The position numbers were made by a program, and so were the translations under genes. The notes under the pieces were generated by a model. It had not been told where the DNA came from. It worked only from the letters and a program-made list of their open reading frames with translations, and did no database searches. Source: Piromyces finnis (lineage: Eukaryota > Neocallimastigomycota > Neocallimastigomycetes > Neocallimastigales > Neocallimastigaceae). Taken from it: a stretch of DNA of 64,000 nucleotides. The stretch lies in assembly GCA_002104945.1 (NCBI GenBank), contig MCFH01000030.1, forward strand, positions 310,001 through 374,000, given 5' to 3'. Below, piece after piece: positions 1-11,837 of this stretch. The first letter of the stretch is position 1; every line of letters begins with the position of its first letter.

Positions 1-2
1 AA

Positions 3-3000
3 ACAGAAAATCAGTCTGAAGCGGAATCCGAATATTTGAATGAAATTGTAAGTGAATCCATAAATGAATCCATAAATGAATCTAATAATAATGAATCTAA
101 AAATGAATCTGAATCTGTAAGTGAACCCATAAGTGAATTTAAAAATGAATCTGAATCTGTAAGTGAACCCATAAATGAATTTAAAAATGAATCTGAATCT
201 GTAAGTGAACCCATAAATGAATTTAAAAATGAATCTGAGTCTGTAAGTGAATCTATAAGTGAATTCAAAAATGAAACTAATAATAATGAATCTAAAAATG
301 AATCTGATTCTGTAAGTGAATCTATAAGTGAATTCAAAAATGAATCTGTAAATGAAGTTCAATATCAAGAAAATTCAAAACCGATGTTTACATTTAAATT
401 AAATAATAATGTTAAATATAAAATACAGTCGGAATTAAGATATACTATAAATAATAAACCTCGTATCAAACATAGGCATTTTTCATTCCAATTAGCAAAT
501 CAAGTAAATCCTAAATCAATGATAGATGATAAATGTTTATCAGAATTGGAACCAAAAAATGATTCATTTTTTAAATATCAAAATAAATCCAAAATAGATA
601 TGAAAACAAAATATAAGCCAAAAACTGGTCTTAATGAAATAAATGATAATATTAAGCAATTTAAATTCCAATCTGCTAATGAGAGAAAATATGATTTTCA
701 ACATAAATTTGATATCAATAATGAAGTTAAAAACCCAGAATTAAAAATTGAATTTGAAGAAAGTAGTAAAATAAAGTTACAAACAGAAATTGATTCTAAA
801 GAAAACAATCAACAACAAATTAAATCAGAAATTGAACAACAACAAAGTAAATCAGAAACTGAAATTGATTCTGAAAAATATGAGCAACAACAACTACAAC
901 AAAATAAATCAGAATTTGAAATTGAATCTGGAGAACATGAGCAACAACAAAATAGATTAGAATCAAAAATTGAAACAGATACTGAGAATTATTCTAAAGA
1001 TAATATATTAAATTCTAAATTAGATTCAGAATCTGAATCTGAAACATATGTAAATGAAATTGAACATGGAAATAAAGTTCAATCAAAATTAGAAGATAAC
1101 GAAATTCAATCTCAAATTATAAAAAAAGCATTTAAATTTCAAGAAAAAATTCAGAATAACCAAAATTTTAAACCTGATACTATACGTGGCGGAAAAATTG
1201 AATCCAAATGTAATTCTAGATTTAGCTTCTTTTCGTTTAATTCTTTTAAGTCATCTATTAAATCACAACCAAATTTAGAAAAGGAAAAATATCAATCCCA
1301 AATTAAGTCACAGACTAGACCATTTAATGAAATTACTAAAAAATCACATTCTAAGCGTTTTACATTTCAAGCTGCACCAAAACAAAAGCAACAATCAGAA
1401 TATGAATTAAAACCTCATTTTAAGTTCAATCAATTTAATCGTATGCCTCAGAATAATTATGAAAATAAAAAATTTTCATTTCAATCTGTTGTAAAGCAAC
1501 AAAACAAGCAAGATGACAAACCAGAAGAAAATTTTAATATTGATTCTATACATAATTCAGAAAAAGAATATAAAATTAATACTCACATTAAATTCGACTC
1601 AGATTCTGAAATGGAAATTGAAGTATCAAATAAGGAAAATAATAAAGCAACAGAATTGTTGTCAGAATCTAAATTAAAAATTGATGAAACCCTATCAGAA
1701 CCATCAGTTCAACCTGAACAATTAATTGAATTAGAACCATTAAATGAATCAGAGCCATTAATTCAACTAGAGCAATTAATTGAATCAGAGTCATTAAATG
1801 AATCAGAGCCATCAGTTCAACAAGAATCATTAAATGAATCAGAGTCATTAAATGAATCAGAGCCATCAGTTCAACAAGAATCATTAAATGAATCAGAGTC
1901 ATTAAATGAATCAGAGCCATCAGTTCAACAAGAATCATTAAATGAATCAGAGTCATTAAATGAATCAGAGCCATCAGTTCAACAAGAATCATTAAATGAA
2001 TCAGAGTCATTAAATGAATCAGAGCCATCAGTTCAACAAGAATCATTAAATGAATCAGAGTCATTAAATGAATCAGAGCCATCAGTTCAACAAGAATCAT
2101 TAAATGAATCAGAGTCATTAAATGAATCAGAGCCATCAGTTCAACAAGAATTATTAAATGAATCAGAGTCATTAAATGAATCAGAACCATCAGTTCAACA
2201 AGAACAATTAATTGAATCAGAGTCATTAAATGAATCAGAACCATCAGTTCAACAAGAATCATTAAATGAATCAGAGTCATTAAATGAATCAGAGCCATCA
2301 GTTCAACAAGAATCATTAAATGAATCAGAAGTATTAACTGAATCAGAATCATTAGCTCATCCAGAATTATTGATTGAATCAGAATTACCAATTCAACATG
2401 AAATATTATCTCATTCAGAACCTCAAATATTAGAAAAACCTCAATATGATATTCCAGAACAATTTATTCCATTATGCCGCTGTCATAAACAAACAAGATA
2501 TCGTAAATTTTTCAAAGCGAATGATCAAAGAGTAAAAATCATTTCAAAATGGAGTGCTAACAAGGAAAAAGAGCATTCATCTAGTCAATACGATGTGAAG
2601 TCAAGTTTTAAAAAAGAAATAATAATTCGTCAATTATTTGATGAAGATGAACAAAAAGATCAAAAATCAAAAAGTGGATGTAATAATTCAATAGAGAATG
2701 AAAATGATAATAATAAAGTAAACATAAAAAAGCTAGATAATTGCATGATTAATCATCATCATCATAAAAATCAAATAAAAGCAAATTCGATTCAAGAGAA
2801 TAAAAAGAGAAAAATTGTTAGAGAGGATCGCTTTCTTTTTTCACCTGAACCAACTTCATATCTTGTTAAGAATAGCCATAATATTCACATAAATAAAAAT
2901 AAGTTAAACGTAATAAATGTTAATCAAAAAAGTACAGATGATATAACTAAAAATAACAATAAACAAAATGATTTAGAAAATTCATCAAAAATAACAATCA

Positions 3001-4599
3001 AAAATGATGGTTTAGATGAAGTCTCAAGAGTCATTTCTAATAATAATAATTTAGAAGGTTCACAAGAAATTACAATGAAAAATAACTATTTAGTTAATAC
3101 TAAATCTGATAATGAAGATGAAGCTAAGCACTCTTTATTTAAAAATATTATTAAAATATTTAATTACAAAAATTATAAAGCATCTGGATCTAAAAAGAGA
3201 AAGAGATATGAAAATGAAAGTGAAAGCGAAGAAGAAAATGAAAGTGAAAGCGAAGAGGAAAATGAAAGTGAAAGCGAAGAGGAAAATGAAAGTGAAAGCG
3301 AAGAAGAAAATGAAAGTGAAAGCGAAGAAGAAAATGAAAGTGAAAGCGAAGAAGAAAATGAAAGTGAAAGCGAAGAAGAAAATGAAAGTGAAAGCGAAGA
3401 AGAAAATGAAAGTGAAAGCGAAGAGGAAAATGAAAATGAAGAAGAGAATGAAAGTGATAAGGAAAAAGAGAATGAAAATGGAAATGAAGAAAAAAATGAA
3501 AGTAAAGAAGAGAATGAAAGCGAAAGCGAAGAGAAAAAAGAAAGTGAATCTTCAAAGAGACATTTAAGTGATTATATTTATGAATTAAGAGATTCAATTG
3601 ATCTTCAAAATACTTTAACACCAGTTACAAGTGTTATTAAAAATAACTTGAGTAAAGTTAGAACTCAATTCATATCATCATATCATATAACTGAAAAGTG
3701 CCCAATAAAATTTTATAAAAATTTCGTAGATGATGGTCCATTATTAAATGAAATAATTTGGAATAGTAATCATTCAAGATATAAACTTTTGATGATTGTT
3801 GGAAATCACACTCAAAACATAAAAGTATATGAAGTAAGTTTATGAAGTTAAAATTATACAAATGCGACGATATTATTATTTATATACATATGTAATTATA
3901 TTAATATTTTTTTTTTTTTTTTAATAGGTTCCTTTAACATGGAAATCTCTTAGTTCACATGCTGCATATATTTTAGATTATGGAGGTGAAACTTTTATTC
4001 AATTTATTGGTTCTAGATGTACAGCAACTGAAAGATTATATTCTACTAATATTTGTAATAAATTAAAAAATAAGGACTATTATGGAAGAGGAACAATTTG
4101 TCATTTTGAGGAAGAAGAAGCAATTACAAATGAATCATATATTTTAGATTTGTTTTGGGAAACACTCGGTTTAGCTGGAACTACTTCAGAATACAAAAGA
4201 AGAAGAATAGAAAAGAATAATAAAAAATTAGAAGTTGTAATTGTTCACGAAAGAGAAAACGAATCTATCGAAACTTTAATAAATGTTTATAACGTAAACG
4301 TTGAAAATCAATGTTTAGATCTAATTCACGAAGGTTCAATGCCAAATTATAGAATTCTTAATTCAAATTCAGTTATTATTTTAGATGCCTTTAGTGAAAT
4401 ATATTTATGGAAAGGTAGTAAATCATCTTTTGAAACAAGAAATCTTGGTATTAAGTTAGCCAAGCAGTTATATAATAGACACCCAAATTATTTAAGACCA
4501 TCATGGGCTGTTTTAGAAAAAATTAATGAATCATTTGAACCAATATTATTTACTGAGAAGTTTAAAGATCGTTATGTGTGGGATGATATCCTTAACTAA
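3..4599 (+). CDS. Gelsolin/villin-type repeat protein with very long repetitive N-terminal region, 5' partial
   Basis: The frame is open from the left edge, so the true start lies outside the window; no ATG opens it here (the first track-like start is a TTG). Exons 3-3833 and 3928-4599, joined across a 94-base intron (GTAAGT...ATAG) in phase 0. The first ~1,230 codons are low complexity: Glu/Ser/Asn-rich repeats, Gln runs, an 18-residue repeat (about 1789-2330) and an 8-residue Asn-Glu-Ser-Glu-Ser-Glu-Glu-Glu repeat (3208-3432). The last ~270 codons fold like gelsolin repeats: 'VPLTWKSL', 'AYILDYGGETFIQFIGS', 'VIILDAFSEIYLWKGSKSS' match the gelsolin pattern of a hydrophobic strand, Asp, then W-x-G-x-x-S. 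Gelsolin/villin/supervillin proteins bind, cap or sever actin. I infer a cytoskeletal protein; which subfamily is unclear because the N-terminus is missing and the disordered part is not family-typical. Confidence 0.72.
98..345 (+). repeat. In-frame 42-bp minisatellite in the gelsolin-like gene
   Basis: Consecutive near-identical units encode Asn-Glu-Ser-Glu-Ser-Val-Ser-Glu-(Pro/Ser)-Ile-(Ser/Asn)-Glu-Phe-Lys, three to five copies, with the reading frame kept. The period is a multiple of three, so gain or loss of units leaves the protein open. Confidence 0.85.
1789..2330 (+). repeat. In-frame 54-bp minisatellite, about 10 units
   Basis: Units of 54 bp encode the 18-residue repeat Ser-Leu-Asn-Glu-Ser-Glu-Ser-Leu-Asn-Glu-Ser-Glu-Pro-Ser-Val-Gln-Gln-Glu. 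Central units are identical at nucleotide level, which points to recent homogenisation; edge units carry changes (TTA for TCA, CAATTA-ATT variants). The minus strand is also open here but is only a mirror of this periodicity. Confidence 0.92.
3208..3432 (+). repeat. In-frame 24-bp minisatellite, about 9 units
   Basis: Tandem units encode Asn-Glu-Ser-Glu-Ser-Glu-Glu-Glu; copies differ mainly by GAA/GAG swaps. The array makes a strongly acidic segment directly before the gelsolin-like repeats. Confidence 0.9.
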
Positions 4600-5210
4600 T
4601 AAAACATTTACAATCAAATAATTTTATTTCAAAAAATAAAATAAAAAGATATTTTAAAATTTTCAATACCAATAACTATACTATTTTAAATATACTCTGT
4701 TTATATTTATAAATACATTATTAATATAATGTTAAAACAATAAGATAAAATAATATTTTATTTTCATTTATTAATTATTATCTATAATATTATAATTTTG
4801 GAACAGTATTATATATTTACTTTTTTTAAACACAATAATTTAATCAATTATTTACTAATTCATTAGTAATATATATTTATTTCTTTCAATTATTATATGT
4901 CAATAAATTTTGATCATTAAAATATAAAAAACAATTACAATATTATTTATGCGTGTAGGATTTTAATTATTTATTATTATTACTATTTTTTTAATTGTAA
5001 ATAAAATAATTAATGAAGAGATAAATAAGTTTTGATCTTTAAATCTCCGATTGTTTATATTAATTTTTATTTGCCAATTTGTTATTTTTTGCATTAATGT
5101 AGGTAACACAAATTTTTAATTTTTAATATAATAATTAAGCTTTATTATGTATAATATTATATTATGTTTAAAAATTTATTCTTATTCTTGTAATATTTTA
5201 TAAAGACAAA
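4600..5210. other. Intergenic, gelsolin-like gene to BBS7
   Basis: About 610 bases of A/T-rich DNA with stops in all frames. It must hold the 3' end of the upstream gene and the promoter of BBS7. I see no RNA gene, repeat or clear regulatory motif. Confidence 0.6.
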
Positions 5211-8200
5211 ATGTCAAACTATAAAATAGAAGATATATTTAGAATTTCATCCACACGATCAAATGCATTAAGAGTATGTAATAAAAAAGGGGGAAAGCAT
5301 TTATCAGAAATTGTCGTAGGAGATAATACTGGAAGTATTTATTTTTTGAGGCCTAATAGAAAAAATAATACAATAGAAGTAATTATATATATATTTTAAA
5401 TTAAAGAAATTATAATATATTTAATAAAGAAATTCTATTTTTTTTTTTTTTTTTTTTGTATTTTTAGTTAACATGTTCGAGAAATATAAGTCAACCTGTT
5501 GGAACAATACAATCATATAATAGGGATGCAATATATATATCAACAGGATCATATATTGAGGAATATAATCATAAAGTAATATAACTAAAGAAAACATCAT
5601 AATTTATTTTATTAGTATATTAAACGACAAAAAAATAATACAATAAATTATAATAATAAGAAAATATTTAAAATAATATTTTATTATTTAAAATAAAAGG
5701 GGAAGAAAGTGTTATCATTTGATACAAATATAATTGATAATATACAAGCAATATGTGTTTGTGATGAACTTATTATTGCAGCTACTCAATATATTGTTTC
5801 ATATTATAATCATAATATAGAAAAAGAACAATATATTTCTAATGGTATTTTATATTAATACAATATATAAAAATTAATAAACAAAAAATATATTTTAAAC
5901 TAATTTATTTATATATATATAGATGTGATGAAATTTGTTACATTTGGTAATTTAAGTGATACAGAAAAAATTTATACATTTGTTGCATGTCAAGATAAAT
6001 CAATTAAAATTCTTTTGGTATATTCTACAATAAATTATATCTTATTAATATTATAGCAAAATACATTTGAACTAAAGAAAATATAAATAAATATTATATT
6101 ATTAAAAGAAATCAACTCTAATATATGAAATAGAAATTAACAGTATTCCAAATGTTCTATGTTTATCAACAAGAAATATAGGGTAATATAAAATTAAAAT
6201 AATAAATATATTTTTAATATTTATATACTTATAATTAAAAATTATATTATTAGTCAGCTATTTTATGGAACAACAAAAGGTGAAATTGTTTCTTTAAAAT
6301 ATGAAAATAATGATATTAAAGAAAATTGGAGAATTACTGAAAACGATACTTTGGATTCAATCGTTTCAATGAATTATTATTATCACGCAAAATTGGATTT
6401 AGAATTAATTGTTATAGGATTTGAATCTGGATTTGTAAGACTATATCATATTGATGATGGATTACCAAAACTAATATTAAGTGAATATTTACAAGAATCA
6501 ATAACAAATGTTGCTTTCGCATTTATAAAGCCAGAATTAAAACTCCCACAAATTATTGCGTCAACATTTTCTGGCAGAATTGTTCTTATATGGAGAAATC
6601 AAGAAATCGTTGATATTAATAGTAGTCAATTTTACATTGCTATGGAAGGAATTGATAATACAAAGGAAAATGGATCTGATTTTGAAGATAATAACAATGA
6701 TGCAAATGAAGAGAATACTGATAAAATTATTGAAAGTAGAATTTTAAATCAGCAAAAATTAAACAATATTGTCAAGGCTAAGACAGAAAAACTAAAAAAA
6801 TATAATAGCGAAGTTAATTTTAATGACTTAAAGAAGCAATATAATATACTTATAAATGATATAAATACGTTGCAAAAAAAAGTTGATAATGAAAAAGAAA
6901 AATTAAACTCAATCTTACCACAATCTCTGCATTTGGATGATCAATTTGTATGTACTATTATATAAAAATAGAAAATTTTCCAAAACAATATTTATTAAGC
7001 TAAATAAATAATATATATATGATAACTATAAAATAATAGGATCTATTCCACATTAAACAAAGATTTGAATTAGATTCCTCTGAAAAATGTTATGCTTTAA
7101 TTATTGACACAGATATTCCAATTCAGAGCATTTTTTTTAAATGTAACTTCCCGATTGTAATTAAAAAAGAAAATCATTCTGATATTATTGATAATGATGA
7201 AATAGGGTCATTAAAAATTAATATAAGTTCAAATGAAGTAATTATATAAATATATAAAAATAGTAATAATATATATGATGTAATATATTTAAAATTATAT
7301 ATTACTAAATTAATAATAGAGGGAAAAATATTCATATTCAGGAACATATATATGCCCTCCAAATTCTCTAAAAGCTAGACTACAAGTATTTAAATAATAA
7401 ATAACTAAAACTCTTTCAAAATTATAATTCGTTAATAATATATATGAATATATTGTATTAAAATATTAATTAATAAGATATATCCAATTGAAGGAAAATA
7501 TGGTACTATAAATATTTATGTTGTTCCGAATACTACACCTCCAACATATCAATTAACTTCAGTAATTGTTAAGCCATTGTCTTTACATGAACGTGTCAGA
7601 GAAAATGAAATTGGAAATATAAACGAGTAAATATATCATATGCAGCTTATAATAAATATTGCTAAATATAATTTAAATATAATATAATATTAATGATTAA
7701 ATAGCTTTACAAATCGATTTCCAATTAAAGGTGACTTATCATTGTCAGAAATACAAAAATTTATAAGTAATTGTTTCCCTCAAGTACCTGAAAAGTAGTT
7801 ATTTCATATGATAAAATATAAGTTAATATATACATAATATTAATTGTTAAATTTAAATATAATAATTATAGGATTCATGAGGATTCTTCTGAATATGTAT
7901 ATTATTTTAAAAGTATAGTCATTGATTCGGGTGTATGCTGTAAATATAGGTATTGTATTCATTAAATAAATAAAGTTTTTTTTTTAGTCTTCTGAAATTA
8001 ATATTTATAACAACATTCACTTATTAAAAGAGTTGGGGAAATTGAATTTTCATCGAATAATATTACTTCTCTTTCCGTAATTTATGAAATTTTATCCAAA
8101 AAGACTTTATCTTTAAATAAATCATTCGAAACTTTTTCTTTAGATATCCTTTTTATAGATACCTTATTTGAACTTTTGCTTTTTAATCTGGACATTTATC

Positions 8201-8734
8201 TTTAACTTTTTTTTTATTATTTATTATATATAAAAATATATATATAATTAATTTTTTAATCGATAATACAGATGGATGATAAATTAGTTAAACCATTACT
8301 ATTACAATTATATAATGGATTGGAAAATGCAATTAATATTATAGAACAACATGATTTGCTTATTCCTGTATTGAATGAATTGTCATTGCAAGAAAATGGT
8401 AACATATCATTCTTTGATGCTGATTTACTAAATATAATGGATAATCATAAAGAAATTGAAGATAATTATGAAAATATGAAGGATATACAAATTAAAAGAT
8501 TTATAGAGTATGTATAAAAAAAAATTAAAATAATATCTTTATATATTTTAAAAATATCATTAATTATTTAAACGAAATACTAGGGGTATAACTTCACTTT
8601 ATGTAGTTCAAAAGAAATGTCATGGTATTAGTAATCCATCAACTCTGAATAAATTAATTGAATTACTTGAAGAATTTAAGTCTTTTAATGGAACAAAAAT
8701 AGATTGGAATCAGTTATGGCCATTTTTTGAATAA
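5211..8734 (+). CDS. BBS7: BBSome subunit BBS7 (Bardet-Biedl syndrome 7 protein)
   Basis: Fourteen exons by hand: 5211-5378, 5468-5575, 5700-5844, 5923-6017, 6109-6182, 6254-6947, 7040-7237, 7320-7385, 7478-7626, 7705-7794, 7872-7949, 8031-8143, 8270-8507, 8584-8734; phases agree throughout and give about 788 residues (animal BBS7 about 700). Recognised by the N-terminal beta-propeller start ('SEIVVGDNTGSIYFL'), 'VACQDKSIKIL', the central coiled coil before 6947, 'VIVKPLSLHERV' and 'NCFPQVPEK' of the appendage/platform, and a C-terminal helical part ending near 8734. BBS7 forms the BBSome core with BBS2 and BBS9 and carries membrane cargo in cilia; here it would serve the zoospore flagellum. 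The exon 12/13 boundary is ambiguous: a U12-type AT-AC intron 8144-8269 or a GT-AG intron 8077-8271 both keep frame. Without splicing, translation would stop at 8203-8205. Confidence 0.9.
8144..8269 (+). other. Candidate U12-type AT-AC intron in BBS7
   Basis: The 5' end reads ATATCCTTTTT, an exact match to the U12 AT-AC donor consensus ATATCCTTT. The 3' end is ...GATAATAC, and TTTTTTAAT at 8252-8260 resembles the U12 branch site TTCCTTRAY with its adenosine 10-11 bases before the 3' splice site, the spacing U12 introns require. Splicing joins phase-1 G to AG, giving Glu, and restores frame into the exon at 8270. Competing model: donor GTAATT at 8077 with acceptor CAG at 8271, also in frame. 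Confidence 0.55.
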
Positions 8735-9002
8735 TATATTTAATATTAATGAAATATATTGTAAATATTATATATATTATTAAAAAAAAAAAAAAAAAAA
8801 AAGTGTATTCTTTATTTCTGTTATTAAAAGAATAATAAATATACCCATTAAAAATAATATATTCAAAAATTTTTTATATTAATTATTTTTCTATTAATAT
8901 TCTTGATTAAAAATATTATAATAAAAACTACACAAAACAATTTATATTTATGTTAATAAAATATCTACCTAAATTCAAAATATTAAATTAAGTTTGTTTA
9001 AT
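8735..9002. other. Intergenic BBS7-USB1 with poly(A) tract
   Basis: A/T-rich spacer; a run of about 21 A lies at 8782-8802, some 48 bases after the BBS7 stop. The rest shows no feature and should include the USB1 promoter. Confidence 0.6.
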
Positions 9003-10371
9003 ATGAATTTAGTTAATTATTCCTCCAGTTCATCAGAAGATGAAATTGATAAAATATATATTAAAAGTGACATTAATTTAAAAAAAAGAAAAATTAATAA
9101 TGAAAATAATGATAAGAAATGTAATTCAAATAAAAAAATAAAAAGACCTCCAATACCAAATGAAATTTTAACAATGTATGGAGGTAAAATAAAAGACATT
9201 ATTATATAGAATAATAAACAATTTTCATATTAAAATAATTATTGACTTTCTTGTTGTATTTATAATAAAAGATGAAAAATACGTTATTGACAAAATTAAA
9301 CCAAGTAGAGCTCCAATCGATAAACCGATTGAAGGCAATTGGTAAATGTTAAATTAATTATATTATTACATTTGAATTAAATATTTATTAATGTTTTTAT
9401 TGTAATAATTATATATTTCAGGCCTTCATATGTATATATTATTGGTAATAAAGATTAATGTTTTATTTAAATTTTTATCATTATTAATTATTATTAATTA
9501 TTTTTTTTTTCTTTTTTATTATTGTTATTGTTGTTTGCTTTTAATAGTTGATTTTCCTGAAGAGATGTTAGACACCATTAAAGAAATTAATTTAAAATTA
9601 GAAAAATATAATTCAAAAATCCATGGTTTTAATTACGATAAAAATGAAATTCATATTAGTCTTTCAAGAACAATTTTTTTAAAATATTTTCAACATAGTA
9701 GATTTTGCGATCTTTTTTTTGAGAAATTATCTGGAATGTCAAAGTATTTTATATTTTTTATTAATTATCATCAATTATATAATAAATTTATAAAATTAAA
9801 TATATTAAAATTTAAAATTTATTATGTCTATTAAGATTTTATTTAAGCTTTGATAAATTCAAAAGTTATATTAATGACGATGAAACAAGATCTTTTTTTA
9901 GTTTAAATGTTGGAACAGGATTTAATGAGGTAAAAAACTTTCAACTTCTTTTTCATATCCTATTTTTATTTTTTGTATTTCAAATAATATATATTAATTT
10001 TTACCAAATATATAAATAAAGCTTTATACAATTATGAAAAAAATTGATGAATTAGTATTGTCATTTCATCAAAAACCATTTTATTCAGTAAGTAATTTAT
10101 AAAATAAAAGATATATATTCGTAAGCTTGCCAACCAATTTTTTTTTTTTTCATTAATTTTTTATTTAAATTTGAATATCTTTAAAAATAAAATATAGCCC
10201 CCACAATACCATGCAAGCATTGCATGGGCTGAAGAAAAATCAATCATAAATGAAGAAATAATAAATCTATTTAAAAATAAATATTTACATAAAATTTCTA
10301 ATAATTTAATACTTGTTAAAGAAATTCAACTAAAAATTGGCTATAAATTAAAAACGATTTCTTTATTGTAA
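9003..10371 (+). CDS. USB1: U6 snRNA phosphodiesterase USB1 (MPN1)
   Basis: Seven exons: 9003-9183, 9272-9341, 9422-9444, 9548-9743, 9836-9929, 10022-10087, 10198-10371, about 267 residues, the usual size. The family is recognised from the two H-x-S motifs of the 2H phosphodiesterase fold: 'IHISLSRT' in the fourth exon and 'YHASIAW' in the last, plus the N-terminal region 'KRPPIPNEILTMYGG' and 'PSYVYIIVDFP'. USB1 trims the 3' oligo(U) tail of U6 snRNA (and U6atac where present), protecting it from decay in the nucleus. The ATG at 9003 is chosen; an upstream in-frame TTG is not a plausible start. The third exon has only 23 bases and is flanked by GT and CAG; without it the frame is lost. Confidence 0.88.
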
Positions 10372-11837
10372 TTATAATTTTTATAATTTAATATTTCGAT
10401 ACATAAATATAAACTAATAAAAAAAAAATAGATTACTTTTTAACTTCATATTTAAATTATTAAATAAGCTTTTATAAGTAATATGTAAATATTTTTTATT
10501 TATTAAAAATTATGTATAAAAAAAATTTTAAATAATATTATAAAAATAGTATTTTATTATAACACTTTCGTATGCTCATTAAATAATTCTTTATTATATA
10601 AATTATTAATAATAATTTTAATATTAAATAAAACTTATTCAAAAATCATAAAAAGCATTAAATAATATTTTTATTAAAATAAAATTTAATACTATTAAAA
10701 AGTCTTTTGTGAAAAAAGGTCTCAAATTTATATAATGAAATAATTAAAACTGTATATTTATAAAGAATAGAGAAATTTTAGACATAAGAATTATTAATCT
10801 ATATCTATCATTAAGTTAATATTTATATATTTTAAATATTTTAATGTGTTTTTAAAAAATATTTAATATGTTATTATAAAAGATTTAATTATAATACTTG
10901 ATGTCTTACATTATATAAATATAAATAAACCAAATGAACTCTATATCTAATCTTTTTAATTATAAAGATTAGAAAGAATTTAAAAAGTGTTAATAATACT
11001 TTTAATAATTTTTTAAAAACTCTGAATAATATAGAAAATACCGTTTATATATATATATGGTAAATCTATTTTAAAACTATTTAATGATGATACTAAACTT
11101 TAATATAAATTTTAATTCTACAATTTTATACGATTTAAAGAATTAATATTTTTTTTTTTAAAAAATAAACTTAAATATTTTTAATTATATACATAGTACC
11201 TAAATATAAATGCTTTATTTAGGAAATTATAATGCTAATTTATAATATTTCAGAAAGTTATACAAAATTATACATTTTCAATTTTTTTTTTTAAAAATCT
11301 AAAGCTATATTATCTACCTAATATAATATTATAGATTCTAAAAAGTAGTAAAATAAATTACTAATACGGTTATAAAAAGAAATCATATTATGTTTTGAGG
11401 AATTATAATGAAATATGATATATAATTTATATTATTAAAATAAATTAAGAGAGGAATCGAATGATAAAAATTCTTTCTTATTTGTATTTTTAATAAATTT
11501 TATTAATAATATTTGTATTATAATTTATAAAATTGTATTACTATCTCCTAATATTAATATTTAATATTATAAATAATAAAAAAGAAAAGGTTAACAATAA
11601 ATATAATACTAATATTAATAAAATATTATTATTTTATAAATGAAAATTCTAATAATTTTTAAATATTTTTTCCTTTATAATTATTATTATTTAATATTTT
11701 AATAAATATCAAATAACATTTAATTATACACTATTAAATAACAATTAAACCGAAAAAAATATATATTATATATATTGTAAATTGAATATAATTCTACTTT
11801 AAAAAAATATAAATATTAAATATTTAGAGAATAAAAA
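10372..11837. other. Long AT-rich intergenic region upstream of the Rho-kinase-like gene
   Basis: Nearly 1.5 kb made almost only of A and T, with short homopolymers and no ORF worth keeping. USB1 3' end and the kinase promoter must lie here. No tRNA cloverleaf, long repeat or transposon end was seen. Confidence 0.55.

Noticed and set aside
1669-2391. Long minus-strand open frame rich in Leu/Ile/Met
   Set aside because: Mirror of the 54-bp coding repeat on the plus strand; periodic and without independent features.
3112-3621. Lys/Met-rich and His/Phe-rich frames over the 24-bp repeat
   Set aside because: Alternate frames of the Glu/Ser repeat.
4586-4593. Second U12-like donor ATATCCTT at the end of the gelsolin-like gene
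   Set aside because: It lies in the codons just before the stop; no downstream exon or branch site was found. It shows such motifs can arise by chance, which is why the BBS7 case is not called certain.
8272-8517. Separate small gene starting with the ATG at 8272
   Set aside because: The reading frame fits as the C-terminal part of BBS7 with in-frame splice joining, and the next exon at 8584 ends like BBS7.
9430-9834. Hydrophobic frame at 9430-9834
   Set aside because: Runs through an intron into a USB1 exon; only the exon part is coding.
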